Of a stretch of DNA of 6,670 bases, positions 1 through 5,685 are shown piece by piece. Position numbers and translations under genes: made by a program. The stretch comes from an uncultured Synergistales bacterium. GTDB taxonomy: Bacteria; Synergistota; Synergistia; Synergistales; Aminobacteriaceae. The stretch spans positions 1 to 6,670 of the forward strand of contig CALFXN010000348.1 of assembly GCA_937957815.1 (NCBI GenBank), written 5' to 3'. The number at the start of each line of letters is the position of its first letter. Position 1 is the stretch's first letter. The notes beneath the pieces are model-generated. The model was not told the origin of the DNA. It saw only the letters and a list, made by a program, of their open reading frames with translations, and ran no database searches.

Positions 1-474
1 GATGTTCCCGGAACATGTCCGCAAGGGAAAATATCGTTCCGAGAGCCGTAACAGATCGCGAATCTCGCGGGCACTTACGAACGGACCGAAATAGGTTGCC
101 CCATCCTCCTCGCGTTTCCTCGTAACAATCAGCTTCGGGAAGGGTTCATCCGGAATCTTGATGTACGGATAACGGTCGGTGTTTTTCTGATCGACGTTAA
201 AGAAGGGCGAATACTTGCGGATCAGCTTCGCTTCGAGAACAAGAGCTTCCGCTTCCGTTTCCGTTCGTATGACCGAAATATCTTCTATACTGTCGACGAG
301 GTTCCGCAGTCTCGGCGAATCGAAATTTCTGTGGTAGAAATATGATGAGACCCGTTTTCTGAGAGACTTCGCCTTGCCGACATAGATCACTGTTCCCGTC
401 GCGTCTCTCATGAGATACACGCCGGGCTTCAGAGGCAGAGAACGCACAGTGGAAAGAATCATATCCTTTGACAT
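1..474 (-). CDS. uvrC: UvrABC excinuclease subunit C, N-terminal 158 residues (3' end outside window)
   Basis: UvrC makes the dual incisions of nucleotide excision repair in the cytoplasm, after UvrA and UvrB have located the lesion. The visible part is the GIY-YIG nuclease domain, which makes the 3' cut. GVY lies at residues 18-20 and IYVG at 30-33, followed by KAKSLRKR. Arg39 and Glu76 fall where the catalytic Arg and metal-binding Glu of the family are expected. A YFGPF motif (128-132) and LRTCSGNI (151-158) then continue as in UvrC. The rest (UvrB-binding, RNase H-like and helix-hairpin-helix domains) lies beyond base 1. The ATG at 472-474 is chosen because AGGGAG (478-483 on the minus strand) lies 3 nt before it. 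A second in-frame ATG at 460-462 is less well placed. The gene is divergent from cysS across about 110 bp. Identity is secure; only the exact start is open. Confidence 0.95.
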   Translation of the reverse strand, partial: MSKDMILSTVRSLPLKPGVYLMRDATGTVIYVGKAKSLRKRVSSYFYHRNFDSPRLRNLVDSIEDISVIRTETEAEALVLEAKLIRKYSPFFNVDQKNTDRYPYIKIPDEPFPKLIVTRKREEDGATYFGPFVSAREIRDLLRLSERYFPLRTCSGNI

Positions 475-497
475 GGACTCCCTGATCTTGTATAAGA

Positions 498-524
498 TTG
501 ATATTACAGTTTAAATCCTATTAT
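498..524 (+). promoter_or_regulatory. Candidate sigma70-type promoter for cysS
   Basis: TTGATA at 498-503 and TATTAT at 519-524 each match the -35 and -10 consensus at 5 of 6 positions, but the spacer is only 15 bp. Transcription would begin near 531 and give a leader of about 54 nt before the TTG start at 585. That is too short for a T-box riboswitch. The same AT-rich segment probably also carries the uvrC promoter on the other strand, where only weak matches are visible. Confidence 0.4.
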
Positions 525-537
525 GCGCTTTTGCAAA

Positions 538-579
538 CTCCACCCCGATTGACGGGTGAGAAACACCTGCAGGAGGTGT
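538..579 (+). promoter_or_regulatory. cysS leader: two small hairpins, the second enclosing the Shine-Dalgarno site
   Basis: Two inverted repeats lie back to back in the leader. The first pairs CACCC (541-545) with GGGTG (554-558) and can extend through a bulge. The second pairs ACACCT (563-568) with AGGTGT (574-579) across a 5-nt loop. The SD AGGAGG (571-576) is split between the loop and the 3' arm of the second hairpin, so folding would partly hide it from the ribosome. This could tune translation of cysS. The stem has only 6 bp, so the regulatory role is inferred. Confidence 0.4.
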
Positions 580-584
580 GTCGA

Positions 585-1994
585 TTGACACTGGTACTCT
601 TCAACGATCTGACGCGCAGGAAGGAGCCGTTCGTTCCGGTCGTTCCGGGGCGCGTCGGCTTTTACGCGTGTGGTCCGACGGTGTATGACTTCTTTCACAT
701 CGGGAACGCCCGTCCCTTCATCGTATTCGATGTTCTTCGAAGATATCTGGATTGGTCGGGGTATTCCGTCACATTTATCCAGAACTTCACGGATATCGAC
801 GACAAGATGATCGACAGAGCGAACCGGGAGAAAATTTCAGTCCCCGAGCTTGCCCGGCGATTTATCGACGAGTACTACGCGGACGCCGACGCGCTCGGTA
901 TCAAAAGAGCGACGGTGAATCCGAAAGCAACGGAGCATATGCCCGAGATTATCGCGCTTGTGAAAACTCTCATCGAGAAAGGGCACGCATATGAGTCTGA
1001 CGGGGACGTCTTTTTCGATGTCGGGAGCTTTTCGTCATACGGAAAACTCTCGAGACAAAGTATCGAAGAGCTTCAGGCTGGGGCTCGCATCGATATCAAC
1101 GAGAGAAAGAGGAATCCCCTTGATTTTGCTCTCTGGAAAGCCGAAAAACCCGGGGAACCGTCATGGGAGAGTCCGTGGGGCCCTGGGCGGCCGGGATGGC
1201 ATATCGAATGCAGCGCAATGTCGATGAAATACCTCGGAGAGACAATCGACATCCATTCGGGCGGCAGCGATCTCATCTTCCCCCATCACGAAAACGAGAT
1301 CGCGCAGGCAGAGGCCGCGACCGGGAAGCCGTTCGTACGTTTCTGGCTGCATAACGGGTATCTCCTGATCGATAAAGAGAAAATGTCGAAATCCCTCGGC
1401 AATTTCCTCACCGCCCGGGAGGCGAGAAAACGGTTCAATCCGCTTGCGATACGTCTTTTCATGCTGAGCGCCCATTATCGTTCGCCGATCAATTTTTCCG
1501 AAGAAGGACTGCAGCAGGCCGTCAGCGCCCTCGACAGACTGCGGAACTGCAGCACGGATTTTGCGTACGCGCAGGAACACCGGGAATTTGCGTCGAATCC
1601 CGCTTCAGATGCGATTCTGAATGCTCTCGAAGAAAAAACGTCGGAATTCATCGCGCAACTTGACGACGACTTCAACACTGCCGGCGCTCTCGGAACAGTG
1701 TTCGAGGTCGTTCGAATCGTAAACACCTATCTCAAGGAGTCGGCAACGCTCGACAAACGGGTAACTTCTGCGATCGCGAAGTTCTTCGGAATGACTGAAG
1801 ACATCTTCGGAATCATCAACGATCCGAATTCGGCGCAACCCTGCGACGAAATCGAGCTGTTGATTCAACGACGAAACAAAGCGCGAGCCTCAAAGGATTA
1901 CGCGAAATCGGACGCCATCAGGAAAGAACTTCTGGAAAAGGGCATCATCCTGGAAGACACACCCGACGGCACGAAATGGAAGCGCCAGCTCTGA
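585..1994 (+). CDS. cysS: Cysteinyl-tRNA synthetase (CysRS), TTG start
   Basis: This class I aminoacyl-tRNA synthetase charges tRNA-Cys with cysteine in the cytoplasm. From the chosen start it is 469 aa, close to the usual 460-470. The order is as expected: FYACGPTVYDFFHIGN with the HIGH-type motif at 38-41, the GWHIECSAMS block, FPHHENE, and KMSKS at 266-270. The zinc ligands are Cys29, Cys209, His234 and Glu238, essentially the E. coli numbering. The tail (NKARASKDYAKSDAIRKEL, then DTPDGTKWK) is the typical tRNA-binding end. The frame is open upstream to 498, but those 29 residues are unlike the family. The TTG at 585 lies 8 nt after AGGAGG and yields the family-like start of T-L-V-L-F-N-D-L-T-R-R-K-E-P-F, so it is preferred. 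The gene ends at a terminator shared with queT. Confidence 0.96.
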   Translation: MTLVLFNDLTRRKEPFVPVVPGRVGFYACGPTVYDFFHIGNARPFIVFDVLRRYLDWSGYSVTFIQNFTDIDDKMIDRANREKISVPELARRFIDEYYADADALGIKRATVNPKATEHMPEIIALVKTLIEKGHAYESDGDVFFDVGSFSSYGKLSRQSIEELQAGARIDINERKRNPLDFALWKAEKPGEPSWESPWGPGRPGWHIECSAMSMKYLGETIDIHSGGSDLIFPHHENEIAQAEAATGKPFVRFWLHNGYLLIDKEKMSKSLGNFLTAREARKRFNPLAIRLFMLSAHYRSPINFSEEGLQQAVSALDRLRNCSTDFAYAQEHREFASNPASDAILNALEEKTSEFIAQLDDDFNTAGALGTVFEVVRIVNTYLKESATLDKRVTSAIAKFFGMTEDIFGIINDPNSAQPCDEIELLIQRRNKARASKDYAKSDAIRKELLEKGIILEDTPDGTKWKRQL

Positions 1995-2054
1995 TCCTTT
2001 CGTAAACGGATTTCCGGCTTCGCTTTTTTTTAAAAAATCGGTTGGTGCCGAAAG

Positions 2055-2097
2055 AAATCGGACGGAGCTGTAAATAGAACAGGTCCGTCCGATTTTT
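2055..2097. terminator. Bidirectional Rho-independent terminator between convergent cysS and queT
   Basis: A perfect 12-bp stem pairs 2055-2066 with 2084-2095. Above a G-G mismatch, a further 4 bp close (CTGT 2068-2071 with ACAG 2079-2082) on a 7-nt loop. On the plus strand the stem runs into TTTTT, which suits termination of cysS. On the minus strand the tail is TTTCTTTC, a weaker but plausible stop for the queT unit. An isolated run of eight T at 2024-2031 lies nearer cysS but has no convincing stem before it. Confidence 0.85.
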
Positions 2098-2112
2098 CTG
2101 AAAGAAGAGTCT

Positions 2113-2580
2113 TCAATTTCTCTTCGGGAATCGTTTCAAAAGTAAAAGCGCCAGCGGCACGCCCAGCCCCATACATGAGATAGCTTCTCCAACGCCGACA
2201 TACAATGCGGTATAGAGGAAAGGCATCTTCGCGATTATGGAAAGATACCCCCCTACGACGAACATGTTAACGATAACCGGAGGAATGCTCGCACGGAATA
2301 CCGTTTCCATCCTGCTTGAGAGGAATGCCGCAACAAGAGTGGAGAGACTTCCGAAAACGACGTCGAGCAGTCCGAACTCGCCGAAAAAATTAGCGATCGC
2401 ACACCCGACAAACAATCCGGGAATGGCCTCGGGAAACAAAAACGGCAAAACCGTGAACGCTTCGGAAATGCGCACCTGAATCGGGCCATACGACATCGGC
2501 GCGAAGGCTATTGTTACAACCGCATATAACGCGGCGATGACACCGGCTTTTGTGAGGTAGAGAATTCTGCTCGATTGCAT
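2113..2580 (-). CDS. queT: QueT-family predicted queuosine-precursor (preQ0/preQ1) transporter
   Basis: This 155-aa integral membrane protein resembles the QueT family, assigned to uptake of queuine or preQ precursors for the queuosine tRNA modification, largely from genomic association with preQ1 riboswitches and queuosine genes. Hydrophobic segments lie near residues 10-29, 41-60, 70-88, 98-115 and 122-148. Family-like blocks include GPIQVRISEAFTVLPF (32-47), GLFVGCAIANFFGEFGLLD (55-73) and YVGVGEAISCMGLG (127-140). The C-terminus KRFPKRN is basic. The ATG at 2578-2580 is preferred because AGGGAG lies 8 nt upstream. Longer readings begin inside the preceding gene. It lies 31 bp downstream of the 607-aa membrane protein gene on the same strand and is probably co-transcribed with it. 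No preQ1 riboswitch is recognisable in the short gap, and no other queuosine gene is present. Confidence 0.85.
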   Translation of the reverse strand: MQSSRILYLTKAGVIAALYAVVTIAFAPMSYGPIQVRISEAFTVLPFLFPEAIPGLFVGCAIANFFGEFGLLDVVFGSLSTLVAAFLSSRMETVFRASIPPVIVNMFVVGGYLSIIAKMPFLYTALYVGVGEAISCMGLGVPLALLLLKRFPKRN

Positions 2581-2611
2581 CGGATGTGCTCCCTCCATAG
2601 CGTCTGAATCT

Positions 2612-4435
2612 CTATTCGGAAAGCGCCCCGGCGCAAATCCGTACGACTTTGTCGCCGTCGTAAATGAAAACAAGCCCCCGCTGATTTCCGGAAGAATATT
2701 TATCCTCGTTGGAAGCGGAACGGGACGGCTCCCCCATGATATGACGAACTTCCTCTTTCGTCATACCGACAGCGAGTCCCCCGGAAAATTCGTACCCGGC
2801 ATCGCTGCATACGATCGACTCGACGCGGAACCGACCTGCGTCGTCGACATATGAAATCGTAAGTCCGTCATACAGCGAGTCAACGAACTCCGTCACGACG
2901 CCGTTTTTCATAACTGACCGCTGCGCTTCCCTCCGCGGTTTTCCAAGTGTCTTTTCGACATGGTCGCGGTACGTTCCAAAAGTTCCGAGAAACGATTCAA
3001 CGAAATGAACGGGAAGTTCCTCGGATCGTACCGGTTGCGGTTTGTCGGGAATCCTTACCGAAACGGAATCGGAGATCGTTCCGGTGTCAGGAGACATGGG
3101 AGAAGCAACAGACGAAACGTATTTTCCGAAGACCCATCCCTGCCGGCCATCTTTCTTGCGAATCAGGTACCATGGCCATCGAGACTCTTCCGATACCGCG
3201 CTTTGGGGAACTCGAAGTATATTTCGCGTGTTCTCGGAAGGAATCGAGAACTCTACCGTTCCATTCGCATCGTTTCGCGACATGATCGTAATTCCGAGCC
3301 CTTTCCGGAAGACTTTTTTCCCGTCGCCGGGAATTTCTATCTCAACGTCTTTGACAAGAACTGCAGTATTGTTCGCAGCTGCTTCGGTCCATTCATCGAG
3401 GATTTCAACCTCTTCGCCGGCAGTGACGCGAGCCTTTGCCTTCGCTCGAAGCGAATGGTCCTCGCGCACGTTTACGTTTGTTCCCGTGACTCTTCCCGGA
3501 GATTTCACGAAAGGAGACACATCGGACGAAACCGAATCCGTTTTTGTGGGACCAGGAACGGCAGTTACGAGAGAAGACGTTTTTCCCGGGATGTTGACGC
3601 TATTCCTGGGTTCCGGAGAGACAGACGGCCCGGCAGGTGTTGCGAGAGGAGGCTCCGTTTTTGTGGGAATTCTGATGGATTCAGTCCTCGCAGTTGGCTC
3701 CTGCGTCGGCCTGAAATGAGACTGCGCTACAGGTTGCCCCGGATTTCTGGAGATATACGCGTCCCGGAAAAACCATATACCGCCACACAAAATGAGAATG
3801 AGTGTCACAAATCCTAAAAAATCGGCTGCCCGCGACCTGCGAGGTTCAAAAGAATCCCGTGGCGGTTCCCAGAACGAGGGAGGTCCTTCACGCTTGACGT
3901 GTGAGGGAAGTTCTTTACCGCACTTGGGACAGAAAGTGTATTGTTCACGCACTGGAGTGCCGCAATGGGGGCAAAACCCTTCTCCGCTTTTTGCGCCACC
4001 GCTCGGAATTCCGGCAAGGGAACGTTCTTCTTGCGATTCCGTGCCGGTGTGCCTTTCGATGTCGGTTTTCCTTTTCGATGCAATGATCGCAATAACCTCA
4101 AGAAGAACCGAAATAGCCAAAAGAACGACAATCACCCACGCATCGGGATATAGAACGCGAACAGCACTCCAGAAACCGATTCCCAAAGCACATGCGAGGA
4201 AAATGGTTCCCCAGGCAATTGAGAGAAAAGAAGTCAGAACGCCCAACATGCCGGATACTGCGACGCCACTCGAGAAAAACGCACCGATCGTCAAGGCATC
4301 AGCAGTTCGCGTTTCTTGGAATGCCATCATCGAAGCGACACCCGGACCGAGTCCCTCATGTATCGAAAGAACTCCGCCCTGAAGCAACGCGAGGAAAATG
4401 GCAATCAAAACCAGAACTTTGCCGGCGAAACGCAT
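2612..4435 (-). CDS. Multidomain membrane protein: four-TM block, zinc ribbon, TM segment, SH3-like region, BamE-like C-terminus
   Basis: I do not recognise this 607-aa protein as a named gene. The N-terminus has hydrophobic segments near 7-22, 47-68, 71-91 and 99-119, ending in KRK (121-123). A zinc ribbon follows, with CPHC at 155-158 and CPKC at 169-172. A basic stretch (199-202) precedes a fifth membrane segment at about 206-223. Positive residues flanking the ribbon place it in the cytoplasm and everything after 224 outside. The exported part has a Pro/Thr/Ser-rich linker (231-315) and an SH3-like domain from GTNVNVRED (318) to GWVFGKYV (433-440), split by an insert at about 350-420. At the C-terminus GLAVGMTKEEVRHIMGEPS (553-571) looks BamE/SmpA-like. 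A weaker related unit (TYRDHVEKTLGKPRRE, 488-503) precedes it. The ATG at 4433-4435 has AGGGGGAGG 9 nt upstream. A possible -10 box TACAAT (minus, 4472-4477) lacks a good -35. Function is unknown; the layout suggests a cell-envelope sensor or scaffold. Confidence 0.85.
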   Translation of the reverse strand: MRFAGKVLVLIAIFLALLQGGVLSIHEGLGPGVASMMAFQETRTADALTIGAFFSSGVAVSGMLGVLTSFLSIAWGTIFLACALGIGFWSAVRVLYPDAWVIVVLLAISVLLEVIAIIASKRKTDIERHTGTESQEERSLAGIPSGGAKSGEGFCPHCGTPVREQYTFCPKCGKELPSHVKREGPPSFWEPPRDSFEPRRSRAADFLGFVTLILILCGGIWFFRDAYISRNPGQPVAQSHFRPTQEPTARTESIRIPTKTEPPLATPAGPSVSPEPRNSVNIPGKTSSLVTAVPGPTKTDSVSSDVSPFVKSPGRVTGTNVNVREDHSLRAKAKARVTAGEEVEILDEWTEAAANNTAVLVKDVEIEIPGDGKKVFRKGLGITIMSRNDANGTVEFSIPSENTRNILRVPQSAVSEESRWPWYLIRKKDGRQGWVFGKYVSSVASPMSPDTGTISDSVSVRIPDKPQPVRSEELPVHFVESFLGTFGTYRDHVEKTLGKPRREAQRSVMKNGVVTEFVDSLYDGLTISYVDDAGRFRVESIVCSDAGYEFSGGLAVGMTKEEVRHIMGEPSRSASNEDKYSSGNQRGLVFIYDGDKVVRICAGALSE

Positions 4436-4564
4436 CGGATTACGCCTCCCCCTCTTCCTAACTTCGAAGACATTGTATCATTCGGATGAAACGCATTGAT
4501 TCGGGAAGAATACGGGAAAAAGCACCGGCCCTTTTCTCAATACCGTACACAGTTCCAGAGGGGC

Positions 4565-4844
4565 AGTAGAACAAGCTGTTGTGGCCTTATCTCCACTTGG
4601 CCAATAATTCGGGAACTTATGAATTAAGCCCAGGTTGCATGTCCTCATGTAGATGTAGATATGATATCCGAATGTCATCCTGAAAGTATGCATTCTAACG
4701 TTTGGGATTCCAATTTCCTCAGCGGCATTTTCCAGTATCTCCCAAGCCCATATCTCGAAATGGCTTTTCCGCCCTTCTTTGACGTCCTGTTCGGTCTCAT
4801 CGACAAACCCTTCGCAGCATATCGTTCAGCGGAAAGAACTTGCT
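4565..4844 (-). pseudogene. Degenerate C-terminal part of a tyrosine recombinase (phage/XerD-type integrase)
   Basis: On the minus strand, one frame reads ENAAEEIGIPNVRMHTFRM and then TFGYHIYIYMRTCNLGLIHK. This resembles the box II region of small tyrosine recombinases (EAAEEVGI..VGTHTLRKTFGYHIYKKT.DL.LIQKLLNHSS). The HxxR motif is intact at 4679-4690. The downstream Leu-Gly-His region has become KFPNYWPSGDKATT, and no Tyr nucleophile (expected in a TLRYIGI-like context) can be found. Just upstream, in a different frame, SKFFPLNDMLRR (about 4812-4844) matches the usual FPLND-L-R segment before box II, so a frameshift lies near 4800-4815. Box I with the first catalytic Arg is not seen. The sequence is therefore a relic and cannot be catalytic. 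It differs in family flavour from the DUF6538 integrase at 5682-6488, though a shared origin cannot be excluded. Confidence 0.65.
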
Positions 4845-5267
4845 TGTAGTCGCGTTGTTGTTCGTAAGGAACTCACTCTACGACACCGCATATAGATGCC
4901 CAAGGAATACCTTCGTTTCTTCGGAGGGCATAAACCCTTCGCTCAGACGAAACGACTGAAGGACATCAAGAAACGTCTGCAAGTTGAGGAAGAGCATTTC
5001 TCTCGACCGGGCACGGAGAATGGGTCGTCTCGAATGACTGCGAAAGGGGGCCTGAATTTTTGAGTCAAGAGAACCCGAGTCGCATTCGGGGGTGATGGCC
5101 ATTTCTTCTGTGGATCAGTGCGTTCTTTATGAACACCAGCGAACTCTTCACGTTTGAAGGAGCCTTTTGCAGTGCGGTCAGACATCGGGAAAGTAACAAA
5201 ATACGAAAAACCCGAAGAAATCTCGCAGACAGGAAACAGAATATGCATTGTTCCAACTGTCATACTG
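4845..5267. other. Gene-poor stretch with no supported gene
   Basis: Several short open frames cross here on both strands, but none has a good ribosome binding site or a recognisable domain. The best are a 55-codon plus-strand frame at 4896-5063 and a minus-strand frame at 4943-5263. Short imperfect inverted repeats occur, such as CCCGA/TCGGG around 5073-5090. The string TGTCAT(A/C)CTGA occurs at the right edge (5259) and again inside the recombinase relic (4673), resembling fragments of dispersed intergenic repeats. The stretch reads as eroded mobile-element DNA. Confidence 0.4.
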
Positions 5268-5296
5268 AGAACCCTTCGGGTTCAGCGGGTTCTTTT
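5268..5296 (+). terminator. Terminator-like hairpin, plus-strand orientation
   Basis: AGAACCC (5268-5274) pairs with GGGTTCT (5287-5293), which is followed by T-rich sequence. A competing inner pairing joins GAACCC to GGGTTC at 5278-5283 across a 3-nt loop. The T tail is on the plus strand, where no gene is supported upstream. On the minus strand the structure lies just past the Gly-rich gene but has no U tail, so it may only be a stabilising 3' hairpin there. Confidence 0.4.
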
Positions 5297-5310
5297 ACTC
5301 CGCGGTTGTA

Positions 5311-5598
5311 TCAGTTCTTATCGTTCCGAACTCCTGGTCCCTTAGGTCCGGTCCCGTCACAGGTTCCACTGCCACTGCCACTGCCGGGGCCATAACCGGA
5401 GCCATCAGCCGGACCAGATCCTCCGTTTCCGGTTCCGTCACCGGGGCCGTTTTCTCCGCCACCGTTCCCGCCCTTAAGCGCCGTTACTCCGAAGCCGTGA
5501 GAATCGACAGGTGAAACATGCGCAGCAAACGCTGCTGACGCAACAAATATGCCTATCGCGAGAACGGCAAGGATCATCAGTTTGTGCTTATCCTTCAT
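5311..5598 (-). CDS. Small secreted glycine-rich protein, family unknown
   Basis: This is a 95-aa protein with a clear Sec signal peptide: a basic start (MKDKHK), a hydrophobic core (LMILAVLAIGIFV) and a probable cleavage site after SAAFA (residue 25) or one residue later. The mature part is about 70 aa. From residue 42 it is dominated by Gly with Asn, Asp, Pro and Ser, including SGYGPGSGSGSGTCDG and a single Cys at 80. It ends in VRNDKN. No transmembrane segment, sorting signal or enzyme motif is seen. The ATG at 5596-5598 has AAGGAGG 9 nt upstream, so it is preferred over an in-frame start 87 bp further up, which lies in the promoter. A strong promoter with an operator-like palindrome precedes it. 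The gene lies alone between two recombinase relics and looks like surviving cargo of an integrated element. Function is unknown; a structural, adhesive or modified peptide role is speculation. Confidence 0.75.
   Translation of the reverse strand: MKDKHKLMILAVLAIGIFVASAAFAAHVSPVDSHGFGVTALKGGNGGGENGPGDGTGNGGSGPADGSGYGPGSGSGSGTCDGTGPKGPGVRNDKN
5366..5383. repeat. Three tandem copies of the hexamer CCACTG
   Basis: The hexamer occurs three times in a row within the Gly-rich gene. On the coding strand it encodes the repeated Ser-Gly of the tail. Copy-number change would keep the frame and alter tail length by two residues per unit. Confidence 0.8.
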
Positions 5599-5655
5599 CA
5601 CTCTCAACCTCCTTTTTCTGTAAGTCTTTCTCAATGTATCGTGTACTACAATAGA

Positions 5656-5679
5656 AATTATACCGTAGGGGGTATAATT
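5656..5679. promoter_or_regulatory. Operator-like inverted repeat resembling CsoR/CstR-family sites
   Basis: AATTATACC (5656-5664) and GGTATAATT (5671-5679) are perfect 9-bp arms around GTAGGG. The TACC-GTA-GGGGGTA core flanked by A/T resembles operators of the CsoR/RcnR/CstR repressor family, such as the G-rich TACCC-N-GGGGGTA type bound by copper-sensing CsoR. It covers the entire spacer and the -10 box of the Gly-rich gene promoter, the right place for repression. No repressor gene lies in the window, so the regulator and its signal (Cu(I), persulfide or other) are inferred from resemblance only. Confidence 0.55.
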
Positions 5680-5685
5680 AGTCAA
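5657..5685 (-). promoter_or_regulatory. Near-consensus promoter of the Gly-rich protein gene
   Basis: TTGACT (5685-5680) is followed by exactly 17 bp and a perfect TATAAT (5662-5657) on the minus strand. Transcription would start near 5650, giving a leader of about 50 nt that carries AAGGAGG. The -35 box overlaps the TGA that ends the truncated integrase frame and lies 1 bp from the 61-bp inverted repeat. Confidence 0.8.

Noticed and set aside
498..584. N-terminal extension of CysRS by 29 residues from a TTG at 498
   Set aside because: The extra residues do not resemble CysRS, 498 coincides with the likely -35 box, and the TTG at 585 has a strong SD at good spacing.
1161..1580. Minus-strand open frame of 139 codons inside cysS
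   Set aside because: It is antisense to a strongly conserved enzyme gene and has no independent signals.
2024..2037. Run of eight T then six A after cysS as the terminator
   Set aside because: No stable stem directly precedes the T run; the 12-bp stem at 2055-2095 is a much better candidate.
2581..2673. Longer start for queT reaching into the upstream gene
   Set aside because: The ATG at 2578-2580 has a well-spaced AGGGAG and begins at the family-like N-terminus; the extension overlaps the preceding gene.
2960..3817. Long plus-strand open frame of 285 codons
   Set aside because: It is antisense to the SH3/zinc-ribbon gene, basic and Arg/Ser-rich as expected of a shadow frame, with no SD or domain.
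4896..5063. Small plus-strand frame of 55 codons beginning MPKEYLRFFGG
   Set aside because: A stop codon abuts the ATG, no ribosome binding site precedes it, and no family is recognised. It lies in eroded DNA.
4943..5263. Minus-strand frame of 106 codons containing MSDRTAKGSFKREEF
   Set aside because: No SD at any of its starts, and its second half reads like translated intergenic repeat. Not enough to call a gene.
5129..5395. Plus-strand frame ending in a Pro/Leu-rich tail
   Set aside because: Its tail is the complement of the Gly-rich gene, and no start signals are seen.
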